A stretch of DNA of 64,000 bases from Mixta sp. Marseille-Q2659 (GTDB taxonomy: Bacteria > Pseudomonadota > Gammaproteobacteria > Enterobacterales > Enterobacteriaceae): positions 89,069-153,068 of the forward strand of contig NZ_CALNWY010000008.1 of NCBI RefSeq assembly GCF_940807255.1. The letters run 5' to 3'. Below the pieces are notes generated by a model, which made no database searches, was not told the origin of the DNA, and saw only the letters and a program-made list of their open reading frames with translations. Position 1 is the first letter of the stretch; each line of letters starts with the position of its first letter. The position numbers and the translations under genes are program-made. Positions 1 to 13,654 of this stretch are shown here, in pieces.

Positions 1-1
1 C

Positions 2-454
2 AGCAGCGTGCTGGGCCTCCCGGAACGGCTGGCCGGTTTGTTAATGGGCACCGCCGCCGGGCTGGAGATCCCGATTATGCTGTTGGCCGGACATTACGTA
101 AAACGCACCGGCAAGCGCCGCATCATGCTGATCGCCGTTGCCGCTGGCGTGCTGTTTTATCTGGGGCTGGTGCTGTTTCAGTCGCGCACTGCACTGATGG
201 CGTTACAGATTTTTAATGCGGTGTTTATCGGCATTATTGCCGGCATCGGCATGCTCTGGTTTCAGGATTTAATGCCGGGACGGCCTGGGGCAGCGACCAC
301 GCTGTTCACCAACAGTATTTCTACCGGCACCATTCTGGCCGGGCTGCTGCAGGGAACGCTGGCGGAGTCGTTCGGTCATTATGCGGTTTACTGGCTGGCC
401 CTGGGGCTGGCGCTGGTGTCGTTTGTGCTGGCGGCGCGGGTGCGTAACGTCTGA
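2..454 (+). CDS. setA: Sugar efflux transporter SetA, C-terminal part (gene cut by window start)
   Basis: The reading frame is already open at the first bases, so this is the last 150 residues of a longer protein. It shows four or five hydrophobic segments typical of the C-terminal half of a major facilitator transporter, including a short KRTGKRR cytoplasmic loop between helices. Its position just downstream of, and convergent with, leuD matches setA in E. coli, where SetA exports glucose analogues and is made during sugar-phosphate stress. The upstream partner (sgrR/sgrS) would lie outside the window. The family call is secure; the SetA assignment rests mainly on synteny. Confidence 0.75.
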   Translation, partial: SSVLGLPERLAGLLMGTAAGLEIPIMLLAGHYVKRTGKRRIMLIAVAAGVLFYLGLVLFQSRTALMALQIFNAVFIGIIAGIGMLWFQDLMPGRPGAATTLFTNSISTGTILAGLLQGTLAESFGHYAVYWLALGLALVSFVLAARVRNV

Positions 455-534
455 GGCCAGCGTGAAGGAGCGGGGCGAAAGGCTGCTGATTGGGGAAAGG
501 GTAAGATAATCAGGATCTGACGCGACAACGTGAT

Positions 535-570
535 AAGCCTTCTGCGCCATAAGCACAGAAGGCTTTTTTA
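535..570 (+). terminator. Intrinsic terminator between setA and leuD
   Basis: A ten-base stem, AAGCCTTCTG pairing with CAGAAGGCTT, has an 11-base loop and is followed by a T run on the plus strand. It lies between the convergent setA and leuD genes. The plus-strand T run is stronger, so it mainly ends setA; it may also stop the leu operon transcript. Confidence 0.8.
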
Positions 571-1176
571 TTAATGCAGGAAGGCGGGCTGGTTCTGCTC
601 GTAAGCGGCAATAGCCGCATCGTGCTGTAGCGTCAGGCCGATACTGTCGAGACCGTTAATCATGCAGTGACGGCGAAAACTGTCGATTTCAAACGTATAG
701 GTTTTATCGCCAGCGGTGACGGTCTGGGTGATTAAATCCACCGTAAACTGAATGCCAGGCTGCGCCGCCACCAGACGGAACAGCTCATCCACTTCCTCTT
801 CGCTTAAGCGTACCGGCAGCAGCTGGTTATTAAAGCTGTTACCGTAAAAGATGTCGGCAAAGCTGGGCGCGATAACTACCTGAAAACCAAAGTCGGTCAG
901 CGCCCAGGGCGCATGCTCACGTGAAGATCCGCAGCCGAAGTTTTCCCGTACCAGTAAAATGCTGGCGCCTTTAAACTGCGGCTGATTAAGCACAAAATTT
1001 GGGTTCGGCTGCGTGCCCGCGTCATCCTCAAAGCGCCAGTCATGAAACAGATGCTGACCAAAGCCGGTGCGCGTTACCTTTTGCAGGAACTGCTTCGGAA
1101 TAATGGCATCGGTATCCACATTGGCCGCGTCCAGCGGGGCGACAATGCCGGTATGTTGGGTAAATTTTTTCGCCAC
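571..1176 (-). CDS. leuD: 3-isopropylmalate dehydratase small subunit LeuD
   Basis: Small subunit of isopropylmalate isomerase, which with LeuC converts 2-isopropylmalate to 3-isopropylmalate in leucine synthesis. The 201-residue protein has the normal family length. It starts [10 protein letters not shown] and carries the swivel-domain signatures [11 protein letters not shown] (about residues 22-32) and [15 protein letters not shown] (about 79-93), which form part of the substrate site. It is the last gene of leuABCD, 10 bases after leuC, and ends right beside the terminator shared with setA. Nothing is unusual in the sequence. Confidence 0.98.
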   Translation of the reverse strand: MAKKFTQHTGIVAPLDAANVDTDAIIPKQFLQKVTRTGFGQHLFHDWRFEDDAGTQPNPNFVLNQPQFKGASILLVRENFGCGSSREHAPWALTDFGFQVVIAPSFADIFYGNSFNNQLLPVRLSEEEVDELFRLVAAQPGIQFTVDLITQTVTAGDKTYTFEIDSFRRHCMINGLDSIGLTLQHDAAIAAYEQNQPAFLH

Positions 1177-1186
1177 GATTGGTTCC

Positions 1187-5245
<4,059 letters not shown>

Positions 5246-5296
5246 CGTATTTTTCCTTTAAGTTTGGCTTTTACCGGTTCGCCTGTGTCACGAGCA

Positions 5297-5326
5297 TAAA
5301 AAAACCCGCGCATTGGCGCGGGTTTC
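5297..5326 (-). terminator. leu operon attenuator (rho-independent terminator)
   Basis: On the minus strand AAACCCGCG pairs with CGCGGGTTT around a CCAAT loop, followed by seven Ts. It lies between the leuL leader peptide and leuA, exactly where transcription attenuation is expected. Ribosome stalling at the leader leucine codons should favour an alternative fold and read-through into leuA. Confidence 0.9.
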
Positions 5327-5345
5327 TTCGTTTTGCAAGCCTGAA

Positions 5346-5429
5346 TCAGTGATTGATTCCGCCCACACGACTACCGCGCAAGTGATATGCGTTTAGTAGT
5401 AGACCGAGTAGGCGGAAGGAACGAATCAT
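5346..5429 (-). CDS. leuL: leu operon leader peptide LeuL
   Basis: A 27-codon reading frame starting ATG ATT CGT with a GGAG ribosome binding site nine bases upstream. It contains the control segment RLLGLLL (five leucines, four encoded by rare CTA) and ends GGINH, close to the GGIQH end of the E. coli leader. The E. coli peptide has four consecutive leucines; here a glycine splits them two and three. An in-frame ATG five codons upstream has no ribosome binding site, so the inner start is preferred. The attenuator hairpin follows 20 bases later. Its role is sensing leucyl-tRNA supply. Confidence 0.93.
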   Translation of the reverse strand: MIRSFRLLGLLLNAYHLRGSRVGGINH

Positions 5430-5464
5430 GTCATCAGACTCCATAAATTTCTGTGCTGTTTTTA

Positions 5465-5493
5465 TTGGTACTTGATTGCGTTCATGATGTCAA
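5465..5493 (-). promoter_or_regulatory. Leucine operon promoter
   Basis: On the minus strand a consensus -35 TTGACA (5488-5493) is followed after 17 bases by TACCAA (5465-5470) as -10. It lies 36 bases upstream of the leuL start. The -35 is perfect and the -10 weak, similar in layout to the E. coli leu promoter. Confidence 0.75.
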
Positions 5494-6179
5494 CCGGGTT
5501 CACCATCAGATATTGCGTAAACGGGATTAATGAAAAAGAGATAAATGCCAAAGGGATGCCAGTCAGCAGAATATATGATTATTATAATTTCTCTGGATAT
5601 TAAATTTATATGAATCAATGAGTTGCTTTATTTTTTTTCGTGCGAGTCATTGAATGATAAGAGACTATTAATATCAGAAAGGAAATTTTTGCACCTTATC
5701 AACAACAAAATGACCAGATAAAATATCATCTGTAATTGCTCTGGTAGGATATTTATCCAAACTTAATTCTTTGGCTTTTCCTTTCCATTCCTGAACGGGG
5801 TAAAAAAACTAATAATGATAAGTTTTTGCTATGAATAAAACGATGCGCAGCATAATGCGCTGTTATTAGCGCCTGGCTTCAGCGTTTTTACTGCCAATTA
5901 AGGAAACAGGCAGTTTAAGAAAGGAAAGCGGCAACTATTTACCTGTAAGTTTAGGGTTTACCCAACAAGATCTCTGCGGTTATGGTAATTATCAAAAGCC
6001 AGGATAGAAATCTGCAAGGGCTTCATTCCCCCTGTACCTGACCCTGAAGCGCATTCAGGGTTTGAGCATTAACACACTGTTTATCTCTGCGTAAAACCAA
6101 TGTCAGACGTTAGACCCGCTGCGCGGCGATGTCTGGCAAATGCCTGAACAGAGAGCAAACTGAAAGCCGGGAGGCAAAA
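5494..6179. other. AT-rich leu-ilv intergenic region without leuO
   Basis: About 690 bases without a credible gene. In E. coli the regulator gene leuO lies between the leu operon and ilvIH; here no reading frame of LeuO length or sequence exists on either strand. The stretch 5560-5860 is strongly AT-rich and probably holds the ilvIH promoter and Lrp binding region, but I could not pin down a convincing -35/-10 pair or Lrp sites by eye. The ilvI ribosome binding site GGGAGG is at 6169-6174. Confidence 0.7.
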
Positions 6180-7904
6180 ATGGAGATGTTGTCAGGAGCT
6201 GAGATGGTGGTCCGATCGTTAATCGATCAGGGCGTAAAACATGTTTTTGGTTACCCCGGCGGAGCAGTGCTGGATATTTACGACGCGCTGCAAACTGTCG
6301 GCGGCATTGATCATGTGCTGGTGCGCCATGAGCAGGGCGCGGTGCATATGGCCGATGGCTATGCGCGCGCAACGGGCGATGTCGGTGTGGTGCTGGTTAC
6401 CTCCGGCCCTGGGGCCACCAATGCGATTACCGGCATTGCTACCGCCTATATGGATTCTATCCCGATGGTGGTGCTGTCCGGTCAGGTTCCGTCTTCTCTT
6501 ATCGGCTACGACGCATTTCAGGAGTGCGATATGGTGGGAATTTCGCGCCCCATCGTAAAGCACAGCTTTCTGGTAAAAAATACCGAAGAGATCCCAACGA
6601 TTATTAAAAAGGCGTTCTGGCTGGCAGCCAGCGGTCGTCCAGGGCCTGTGGTGATCGATCTGCCGAAAGATATTCTTAATCCGGCGAATAAGCTGCCTTA
6701 CGTCTGGCCGGAAAGCGTTAGCATGCGCTCTTATAACCCGACGACGCAGGGCCATAAAGGCCAAATCAAACGCGCAGTACAGGCGTTGCTGGGCGCGAAA
6801 AAACCGGTGATGTACGTGGGCGGCGGCGCCATTATTTCCGGTTGCGATGAAGAGCTGCGCAGCGTTGCGGAAAAGCTTAACTTACCGGTAACCAATTCAT
6901 TAATGGGGCTCGGCGCGTTCCCTGGCACCCATCGTCAGAACCTCGGCATGCTGGGAATGCACGGTACCTACGAGGCGAATATGGCGATGCATAACGCCGA
7001 CGTCATTTTCGCCGTTGGCGTGCGTTTTGACGATCGCACCACCAATAATCTGGCGAAGTATTGCCCGAACGCTACCGTACTGCACATTGATGTCGATCCG
7101 GCCTCGATTTCCAAAACCGTAGCGGCGGATATTCCGGTGGTAGGCGATGCGCGCCAGGTATTGCAGCAGATGCTGGAGCTGCTGCCTGCGGGCGATACAC
7201 AACAGGATTTCGACAGCCTGCGCGACTGGTGGCAAAGCATTGAAGGCTGGCGTGCGCGTAAGTGCCTGGAATTCGATCGCAGCAGCGATAAGATCAAACC
7301 GCAGGCAGCGATCGAGACGCTGTGGCGTTTAACCAAAGGCGAGGCTTACGTCACTTCTGATGTTGGTCAACATCAGATGTTTGCTGCGCTCTATTATCCG
7401 TTCGATCGTCCGCGCCGCTGGATCAACTCTGGCGGTCTTGGCACCATGGGCTTCGGCCTGCCGGCGGCGATTGGTGTGAAGCTGGCGCTGCCGCAGGAAA
7501 CGGTAGTCTGCGTGACCGGCGACGGCAGTATCCAGATGAATATTCAGGAGCTGTCCACCGCGTTGCAGTATAACCTGCCGGTACTGGTGCTGAACCTGAA
7601 CAACCGTTATCTGGGCATGGTTAAGCAGTGGCAGGATATGATCTATTCAGGCCGTCACTCCCATTCGTATATGGAATCGCTGCCGGACTTTGTGCGCCTG
7701 GCGGAAGCCTACGGTCACGTCGGCATCTCTATTTCTCATCCGTCTGAGCTGGAGGAGAAATTGGCGCTGGCGCTGGAAACGGTCGCGCAGAATCGTCTGG
7801 TATTTGTCGATGTGAATGTTGATGGCAGCGAACACGTTTACCCTATGCAGATCCGCGGCGGCAGTATGGATGAGATGTGGTTAAGCAAAACGGAGAGGAC
7901 TTAA
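6180..7904 (+). CDS. ilvI: Acetolactate synthase III large subunit IlvI
   Basis: Catalytic subunit of acetohydroxyacid synthase III, making acetolactate or acetohydroxybutyrate for valine, leucine and isoleucine. I start it at [11 protein letters not shown] (574 residues, same as E. coli) because GGGAGG lies six bases upstream; the frame is open 17 codons further but that part is not conserved. ThDP-enzyme landmarks are [16 protein letters not shown] (residues 20-35), the catalytic-glutamate segment [15 protein letters not shown] (about 45-60), and the ThDP/Mg2+ motif [19 protein letters not shown] near 445-465. It is followed by ilvH two bases after its stop. Confidence 0.98.
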   Translation: MEMLSGAEMVVRSLIDQGVKHVFGYPGGAVLDIYDALQTVGGIDHVLVRHEQGAVHMADGYARATGDVGVVLVTSGPGATNAITGIATAYMDSIPMVVLSGQVPSSLIGYDAFQECDMVGISRPIVKHSFLVKNTEEIPTIIKKAFWLAASGRPGPVVIDLPKDILNPANKLPYVWPESVSMRSYNPTTQGHKGQIKRAVQALLGAKKPVMYVGGGAIISGCDEELRSVAEKLNLPVTNSLMGLGAFPGTHRQNLGMLGMHGTYEANMAMHNADVIFAVGVRFDDRTTNNLAKYCPNATVLHIDVDPASISKTVAADIPVVGDARQVLQQMLELLPAGDTQQDFDSLRDWWQSIEGWRARKCLEFDRSSDKIKPQAAIETLWRLTKGEAYVTSDVGQHQMFAALYYPFDRPRRWINSGGLGTMGFGLPAAIGVKLALPQETVVCVTGDGSIQMNIQELSTALQYNLPVLVLNLNNRYLGMVKQWQDMIYSGRHSHSYMESLPDFVRLAEAYGHVGISISHPSELEEKLALALETVAQNRLVFVDVNVDGSEHVYPMQIRGGSMDEMWLSKTERT

Positions 7905-7906
7905 TT

Positions 7907-8398
7907 ATGCGTCGTATTTTATCGGTTCTGCTGGAAAATGAATCTGGCGCATTGTCCCGCGTGGTCGGGTTGTTCTCACAGCGCGGTTACAATATCGAAA
8001 GCCTGACGGTGGCGCCCACTGACGATCCTACGCTTTCGCGCATGACGATTCAGACCGTCGGCGATGAAAAAGCGCTGGAGCAGATTGAAAAACAGCTGCA
8101 TAAGCTAGTGGACGTGTTGCGCGTGACCGAGCTGGGGCAGGGCGCGCATATTGAACGTGAAATCATGCTGGTGAAAATACAGGCCAGCGGCTACGCGCGC
8201 GAAGAAGTGAAGCGCAGCGCCGAAATTTTCCGTGGGCAGATTGTTGACGTTACGCCAACGCTTTATACGGTTCAGCTTGCCGGCACCAGCGATAAACTGG
8301 ACGCGTTCCTCAATACGTTACGCGACGTGGCGGAAATTGTGGAAGTGGCGCGATCCGGCGTTGTCGGCGTTTCACGCGGCGATCGTATTATGCGTTAA
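7907..8398 (+). CDS. ilvH: Acetolactate synthase III regulatory subunit IlvH
   Basis: Small regulatory subunit giving IlvI full activity and valine inhibition. The 163-residue length equals E. coli IlvH. It starts [33 protein letters not shown], the N-terminal ACT domain that binds valine, with a second domain from about residue 80 ([11 protein letters not shown]). GGAGAGG lies upstream inside the end of ilvI, and the genes are separated by two bases, indicating coupled translation. A terminator follows 30 bases after the stop. Confidence 0.98.
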   Translation: MRRILSVLLENESGALSRVVGLFSQRGYNIESLTVAPTDDPTLSRMTIQTVGDEKALEQIEKQLHKLVDVLRVTELGQGAHIEREIMLVKIQASGYAREEVKRSAEIFRGQIVDVTPTLYTVQLAGTSDKLDAFLNTLRDVAEIVEVARSGVVGVSRGDRIMR

Positions 8399-8428
8399 TT
8401 ATCCATAGTGATAATCCATTCTGTTGCT

Positions 8429-8456
8429 AACCCGGCGTTCTGCCGGGTTTTTTTAT
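8429..8456 (+). terminator. ilvIH terminator
   Basis: AACCCGGC pairs with GCCGGGTT around a GTTCT loop and is followed by a seven-base T run. It ends the ilvIH transcript before cra. Confidence 0.9.
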
Positions 8457-8596
8457 TTTCTGATATGCCTCATTTTTGCCATTAAAAGCGGTTGCCCGCT
8501 GGCGTTTTCTGCGGTTAGATGTAAAAAAAGCTTATCCTTAGCCATGCTGCGGCTATTCGCCTGCATCATGCATGGCATTACCGATGTGGAGTGATT

Positions 8597-9601
8597 GTGA
8601 AACTGGATGAAATAGCGCGTCTTGCCGGCGTGTCGCGTACTACCGCCAGCTATGTCATCAACGGCAAGGCTAAGCAATATCGTGTCAGCGATAAAACCGT
8701 CGAAAAGGTGATGGCCGTGGTGCGTGAGCATAACTACCATCCCAATGCGGTGGCCGCCGGACTCAGGGCGGGCAGAACACGCTCAATCGGATTGGTTATT
8801 CCCGATCTGGAGAATACCAGCTATACGCGTATCGCGAACTATCTGGAGCGTCAGGCACGCCAGCGCGGTTACCAACTGCTGATCGCCTGTTCAGAAGATC
8901 AGCCTGATAATGAAATGCGCTGTATTGAGCATCTGCTGCAGCGTCAGGTCGATGCGATTATTGTTTCAACCTCCCTGCCACCGGAACACCCTTTCTATCA
9001 GCGTTGGGCAAACGATCCGCTACCGATTATTGCACTGGATCGCGCGCTGGATCGTGAACACTTCACCAGCGTCGTTGGTGCCGATCAGGAGGATGCGCAG
9101 GCGCTGGCGGCTGAATTGCGTCAGCTTCCGGTTAAAAACGTCTTGTTCCTCGGCGCGCTGCCTGAGCTTTCCGTCAGTTTTCTGCGTGAAATGGGCTTTC
9201 GCGATGCATGGCGCGGTGACGAGCGCGCAATTGATTTTATCTACGCCAACAGCTTTGAGCGCGTGGCGGCGGCTTCGCTGTTTGAAAAGTATCTGGATGA
9301 GCATCCGATGCCCGACGCGCTTTTTACTACATCATTTGGCCTGTTGCAGGGCGTAATGGATGTGACTTTACAGCGTGAAGGACGTTTGCCCACCGATCTG
9401 GCTATTGCTACTTTTGGCGATCACGAGCTGCTGGATTTTCTTGAATGCCCGGTATTAGCTGTAGCGCAGCGTCATCGCGATGTGGCGGAGCGCGTACTGG
9501 AATTGGTTCTCGCCAGTCTTGATGAACCGCGTAAACCAAAGCCTGGCTTAACGCGTATCCGACGTAATCTGGTGCGACGCGGTAAATTAAGTCGGCAGTA
9601 A
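8597..9601 (+). CDS. cra: Catabolite repressor/activator Cra (FruR)
   Basis: LacI-family regulator of carbon flow that senses fructose phosphates. The 334-residue length matches E. coli exactly when translation starts at GTG 8597 ([11 protein letters not shown]), with GGAG six bases upstream. The N-terminal helix-turn-helix [23 protein letters not shown] (residues 3-25) is followed by the [30 protein letters not shown] hinge and a periplasmic-binding-type effector domain to the end. It is transcribed alone with its own terminator; the mra cluster begins 545 bases downstream as in E. coli. Confidence 0.97.
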   Translation: MKLDEIARLAGVSRTTASYVINGKAKQYRVSDKTVEKVMAVVREHNYHPNAVAAGLRAGRTRSIGLVIPDLENTSYTRIANYLERQARQRGYQLLIACSEDQPDNEMRCIEHLLQRQVDAIIVSTSLPPEHPFYQRWANDPLPIIALDRALDREHFTSVVGADQEDAQALAAELRQLPVKNVLFLGALPELSVSFLREMGFRDAWRGDERAIDFIYANSFERVAAASLFEKYLDEHPMPDALFTTSFGLLQGVMDVTLQREGRLPTDLAIATFGDHELLDFLECPVLAVAQRHRDVAERVLELVLASLDEPRKPKPGLTRIRRNLVRRGKLSRQ

Positions 9602-9620
9602 GGTTAATTGTGACTTGATA

Positions 9621-9643
9621 AAGGCAGCCTGGCTGCCTTTTTT
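9621..9643 (+). terminator. cra terminator
   Basis: AAGGCAGC and GCTGCCTT form an eight-base stem with a three-base loop, followed by a T run, 20 bases after the cra stop codon. Confidence 0.85.
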
Positions 9644-10055
9644 ACATCTTTAAATATTTTTGCTTTTAAAATCGCCACTAATAAAAGAAAAGCGTTATTT
9701 CAAAGGGACGAGAAAGGATATTAAGTAAATTAAAGTAAATCGGCAGAAATCTTTTTTTGCAGTCGTGCAGCTTTTTTATTCCACTATTCAATTACCGCCG
9801 CTGTAAAACGCCAGCAGGCCGTGCCAGGCGCGATTTTTTATCAGAAAGACCCTAAAATGTCGCCCGTGTCGCAAAGCGCAACCCTTTCCGACAGCCAATA
9901 AAAATTGTTTTCTTTTTGCTCATCTTTATTGACGCTCTGATTTTTTTACCACTATTCATTAGTTTATTTTTTCATGCACGCTGTGAATAACTTCATTTTT
10001 AACTTTCCCGCTTTTTATTCCCTGAGAAATAATCCCGCTTCGCTCATTGCGTAGC
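9644..10055. other. AT-rich region between cra and the mra promoter
   Basis: Some 410 bases with no plausible coding frame. It contains several T runs (around 9750-9780 and 9900-9970) and a small TGCA-GTCG-TGCA palindrome at about 9760, but no structure I can assign. A further promoter or a small RNA cannot be excluded from sequence alone. Confidence 0.6.
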
Positions 10056-10085
10056 TTGACAATGATTTCCTCCGCTCCGTAAACT
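10056..10085 (+). promoter_or_regulatory. Main mra/dcw cluster promoter
   Basis: Consensus -35 TTGACA (10056-10061) and -10 TAAACT (10080-10085) with an 18-base spacer, about 60 bases upstream of mraZ. Its place equals Pmra of E. coli, the main promoter of the division and cell wall cluster. MraZ boxes begin immediately downstream. Confidence 0.8.
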
Positions 10086-10091
10086 CCTTTC

Positions 10092-10117
10092 GTGGGAATT
10101 TGTGGGATAAAGTGGCA
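10092..10117 (+). promoter_or_regulatory. Three MraZ boxes
   Basis: GTGGGA, GTGGGA and GTGGCA occur at 10092, 10102 and 10112, an exact ten-base period. MraZ is known to bind TGGGN direct repeats spaced in this way near the mraZ promoter and to repress its own operon. Here the boxes cover the expected transcription start. Confidence 0.85.
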
Positions 10118-10146
10118 AAAAAAGGTAACTGAGGGCATTAGCTGAC

Positions 10147-10605
10147 ATGTTTCGTGGCGCCACCTTAGTCAACCTCGATAGCAAAGGGCGACTGGCCGTG
10201 CCTACGCGTTACCGCGAAACGCTGATTGAGGAGTCGCAAGGCCAGATGGTTTGCACCATTGACCTCCATCAGCCTTGCCTGCTGCTTTATACTGTGCCCC
10301 AGTGGGAAATTATTGAACAAAAACTATCTCGTTTATCCAGCATGAATCCCGTAGAGCGCCGCGTACAGCGGTTGCTGTTAGGTCATGCAAGCGAGTGTCA
10401 GATGGATAGCGCGGGGCGCTTATTGCTGGCCAGCACGCTACGCCAGCACGCCAGTCTGACAAAAGAAGTGATGCTGGTTGGGCAGTTTAACAAGTTTGAA
10501 CTGTGGGATGAACAGACCTGGTATCAACAAGTCAGGGATGATATTGACGCTGAGCAAGCCGCTCAGGAGCCGCTTTCAGAGCGGTTGCAGGATTTGTCAC
10601 TATAG
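10147..10605 (+). CDS. mraZ: Transcriptional regulator MraZ
   Basis: 152-residue AbrB-like DNA-binding protein that autoregulates the mra/dcw cluster and assembles as a ring. It contains two SpoVT/AbrB-type half-domains: [23 protein letters not shown] at the N terminus and [22 protein letters not shown] near residue 80, each with the conserved D-x-x-GR-L core. The length equals E. coli MraZ. It is the first gene of the long cluster, with rsmH two bases after its stop. Confidence 0.97.
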   Translation: MFRGATLVNLDSKGRLAVPTRYRETLIEESQGQMVCTIDLHQPCLLLYTVPQWEIIEQKLSRLSSMNPVERRVQRLLLGHASECQMDSAGRLLLASTLRQHASLTKEVMLVGQFNKFELWDEQTWYQQVRDDIDAEQAAQEPLSERLQDLSL

Positions 10606-10607
10606 CT

Positions 10608-11549
10608 ATGCAGGATAATTTTAAACATACCACGGTGCTGTTGGATGACGCTGTCAACGCGCTCAATATTAAAGAAGATGGCATTTACATCGATGGCACT
10701 TTCGGTCGAGGCGGACATTCGCGTCTGATTCTCGCTCAGTTAGGGGAGCAGGGCAGGCTGTTTGCTATCGATCGCGATCCGCAGGCTATTGCCGCCGCCG
10801 CTGCGATTGACGATCCGCGTTTTACCATTATTCACGGCCCCTTTTCGGCGCTGGCTGACTATATGGAAGCACGCGATCTCACCGGCAAAGTGGATGGTAT
10901 TTTACTCGATTTAGGGGTTTCGTCGCCGCAGCTGGATGATGCCGAACGCGGCTTTTCTTTTATGCGCGACGGGCCGCTGGATATGCGCATGGATCCCACG
11001 CGCGGCCTGTCGGCGGCGGAGTGGCTGTTGCAGGCGGAAGAGAATGATATCGCCTTCGTCCTGAAAACTTACGGCGAAGAACGGTTTGCTAAGCGAATCG
11101 CACGCGCCATTGTCGAACGTAATCGTCTGCAACCGATGACGCGCACGAAGGAGCTGGCAGAAGTGATTGCTGCCGCTACGCCGGTGAAGGACAAGTTTAA
11201 ACATCCGGCAACGCGTAGCTTCCAGGCGATCCGTATCTGGGTGAACAGCGAACTGGAAGAAATTGAGCAGGCGCTTAAAGGCTCGCTGCAGGCGCTGGCA
11301 CCGGGCGGTCGCTTATCTATTATCAGTTTCCACTCGCTGGAAGATCGACTGGTCAAACGCTTTATGCGCGAACAGAGCCGTGGACCGCAGGTGCCAGCAG
11401 GATTGCCAATGACGGAAGCGCAGCTGCAAAAGTTGGGCGGTCGCCAGTTAAAAGCCTTAGGTAAAATGATGCCGGGTGAGGCCGAAGTGGCGGAAAACCC
11501 GCGCGCGCGCAGCTCAGTACTGCGTATCGCAGAGAGAACCGCATCATGA
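10608..11549 (+). CDS. rsmH: 16S rRNA m4C1402 methyltransferase RsmH (MraW)
   Basis: SAM-dependent enzyme that N4-methylates C1402 of 16S rRNA. The 313-residue protein has the E. coli length. SAM-binding signatures are [14 protein letters not shown] (about residues 29-42), FAIDRDPQA, and the [31 protein letters not shown] block near 100-130. The C-terminal part has [13 protein letters not shown]. Its last four bases (ATGA) overlap the start of ftsL, consistent with translational coupling. Confidence 0.97.
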   Translation: MQDNFKHTTVLLDDAVNALNIKEDGIYIDGTFGRGGHSRLILAQLGEQGRLFAIDRDPQAIAAAAAIDDPRFTIIHGPFSALADYMEARDLTGKVDGILLDLGVSSPQLDDAERGFSFMRDGPLDMRMDPTRGLSAAEWLLQAEENDIAFVLKTYGEERFAKRIARAIVERNRLQPMTRTKELAEVIAAATPVKDKFKHPATRSFQAIRIWVNSELEEIEQALKGSLQALAPGGRLSIISFHSLEDRLVKRFMREQSRGPQVPAGLPMTEAQLQKLGGRQLKALGKMMPGEAEVAENPRARSSVLRIAERTAS

Positions 11550-11866
11550 TAGGTAACGAGCGGCACTCTCTTCCTGGCGTTATCGGCGGCGATCTGCTGC
11601 GTCACGGCAAGATCCCGCTGCTGTTATTAGTCGCGGTACTGGTCTCTGCGGTGCTGGTGGTGACAACGGCACATAAAACGCGTCTGCTGACGGCGCAGCG
11701 TGAGCAACTGGTGCTGGAGCGTGACGCGCTGGATATTGAATGGCGCAACTTGATTTTGGAAGAGAACGCGCTGGGCGATCACAGCCGCGTTGAGCGCACG
11801 GCGACGGAAAAATTGCAAATGCAGCATGTCGACCCGGCACAGGAAAATATTGTGGTACAGCAATAA
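11546..11866 (+). CDS. ftsL: Cell division protein FtsL
   Basis: Small bitopic division protein that joins FtsB and FtsQ and activates FtsWI. The 106-residue product has a short cytoplasmic N terminus, one hydrophobic span (about residues 26-45, [20 protein letters not shown]) and a periplasmic coiled-coil part rich in leucine heptads. E. coli FtsL is 121 residues; the cytoplasmic tail is shorter here. It overlaps rsmH by four bases and precedes ftsI by 15. Confidence 0.95.
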   Translation: MIGNERHSLPGVIGGDLLRHGKIPLLLLVAVLVSAVLVVTTAHKTRLLTAQREQLVLERDALDIEWRNLILEENALGDHSRVERTATEKLQMQHVDPAQENIVVQQ

Positions 11867-11881
11867 GGAATCCCGGACTCC

Positions 11882-13654
11882 ATGAGATCCGCTACCAAAG
11901 CGCTTAAGTTGAAAAAACAGGAAGATCAGGCCAGCTTTGTCAGCTGGCGTTTTGCGTTGCTGTGCGGCGGCATCTTTCTTGCGCTAACGGGATTACTGTT
12001 GCGAGTGGCCTATTTGCAGGTGATTAACCCCGACAGACTGGTGCGTGAAGGGGATATGCGTTCCCTGCGCGTACAGTCAATTCCTACCGCGCGCGGCATG
12101 ATTACTGACCGCGCAGGCCGACCGCTGGCGGTCAGCGTGCCGGTCAACGCCATTTGGGCCGATCCGAAAGAGCTGCACGATCGCGGCGGTATTACGCTCG
12201 ATAGCCGCTGGAAAGCGCTGGCCGATGCGCTTTCCATTCCGCTTGATCAGCTTGCCAGCCGTGTGAACGCCAATCCTAAAGGCCGCTTTGTCTATCTGGC
12301 GCGCCAGGTGAATCCAGCCATTGGCGACTACATCAAAAAACTGAAGCTGCCGGGTATTCACTTACGTGAAGAATCGCGCCGTTACTATCCCGCAGGCCAG
12401 GTGACCTCGCATCTGATCGGCTTTACCAATATTGATGGTCAGGGCATCGAAGGGGTGGAAAAAAGCTTCGATCGTTGGCTGACCGGTCAGCCGGGCGAGC
12501 GCACGGTGCGTAAAGATCGTTTTGGCCGCGTGATTGAAGACATCTCTTCGGTCGACAGCCAGGCGGCGCATAACCTGGCGCTCAGCATTGATGAACGCCT
12601 ACAGGCGCTGGTCTACCGCGAACTTAATAACGCCGTCGCCTTCAACAAAGCGGAATCGGGCACGGCGGTGCTGGTCGATGTGAATACCGGCGAAGTGTTG
12701 GCCATGGCCAACAGCCCGGCCTACAACCCAAATAATCTCAGCAATACGCCAAAAGATGTAATGCGCAACCGCGCCATCACCGACATCTTTGAGCCTGGCT
12801 CAACGGTGAAGCCAATGGTGGTAATGACCGCATTGCAGCGTGGCGTGGTACGTGAAAATAGCGTGCTGAATACGCTGCCTTATCGCGTTAACGGTCATGA
12901 AATCAAAGATGTAGCGCGCTATAACGAATTAACGCTTACCGGAATTTTACAGAAGTCGAGTAACGTCGGCGTTTCCAAGCTGGCGTTAGCGATGCCCTCC
13001 TCAGCACTAGTGGAAACATATTCACGCTTTGGATTGGGCAAACCAACCAATTTGGGGTTGGTCGGGGAAAGCAGTGGCCTGTATCCCCATAAACAAAGGT
13101 GGTCCGATATTGAAAGGGCCACCTTCTCATTCGGCTATGGGCTGATGGTGACGCCGCTCCAGTTAGCGCGCGTTTATGCCACCATCGGCAGCTATGGCAT
13201 CGCTCGTCCGCTTTCTATTACCAAAGTGGATCCGCCGGTTCCGGGCGAACGCGCCTTTCCTGAACAGCTGGTGAAAACCGTGGTTCATATGATGGAAAGC
13301 GTCGCGCTGCCGGGCGGCGGCGGGGTAAAAGCCGCTATCAAAGGCTATCGCATCGCGATTAAAACCGGGACCGCGAAAAAGGTCGGGCCGGATGGCCGCT
13401 ACGTGAATAAATATATCGCCTATACCGCCGGTGTCGCGCCGGCCAGCCATCCGCGTTTTGCCCTGGTGGTGGTTATCAACGATCCGCAGGCGGGTAAATA
13501 TTATGGTGGCGCCGTGTCGGCGCCGGTCTTCGGCGCGATTATGGGCGGCGTGCTACGTACCATGAATATCGAGCCGGATGCGCTGCCGACCGGGACCGGT
13601 GAAAAGAATGAGTTGGTTAACAACAAGAAAGAGGAATCAAGTGACAGATCGTAA
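11882..13654 (+). CDS. ftsI: Septal peptidoglycan transpeptidase FtsI (PBP3)
   Basis: Class B penicillin-binding protein that crosslinks septal peptidoglycan with FtsW. The 590-residue protein has a cytoplasmic stretch, one membrane anchor (about residues 23-45), a pedestal domain and a transpeptidase domain. The active site motifs are all present: S307 in [10 protein letters not shown], the SSN triad around [10 protein letters not shown] near 359-361, and K494-T-G in [10 protein letters not shown]. The stop lies 14 bases inside murE. E. coli FtsI is 588 residues. Beta-lactam targets look intact. Confidence 0.98.
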   Translation: MRSATKALKLKKQEDQASFVSWRFALLCGGIFLALTGLLLRVAYLQVINPDRLVREGDMRSLRVQSIPTARGMITDRAGRPLAVSVPVNAIWADPKELHDRGGITLDSRWKALADALSIPLDQLASRVNANPKGRFVYLARQVNPAIGDYIKKLKLPGIHLREESRRYYPAGQVTSHLIGFTNIDGQGIEGVEKSFDRWLTGQPGERTVRKDRFGRVIEDISSVDSQAAHNLALSIDERLQALVYRELNNAVAFNKAESGTAVLVDVNTGEVLAMANSPAYNPNNLSNTPKDVMRNRAITDIFEPGSTVKPMVVMTALQRGVVRENSVLNTLPYRVNGHEIKDVARYNELTLTGILQKSSNVGVSKLALAMPSSALVETYSRFGLGKPTNLGLVGESSGLYPHKQRWSDIERATFSFGYGLMVTPLQLARVYATIGSYGIARPLSITKVDPPVPGERAFPEQLVKTVVHMMESVALPGGGGVKAAIKGYRIAIKTGTAKKVGPDGRYVNKYIAYTAGVAPASHPRFALVVVINDPQAGKYYGGAVSAPVFGAIMGGVLRTMNIEPDALPTGTGEKNELVNNKKEESSDRS

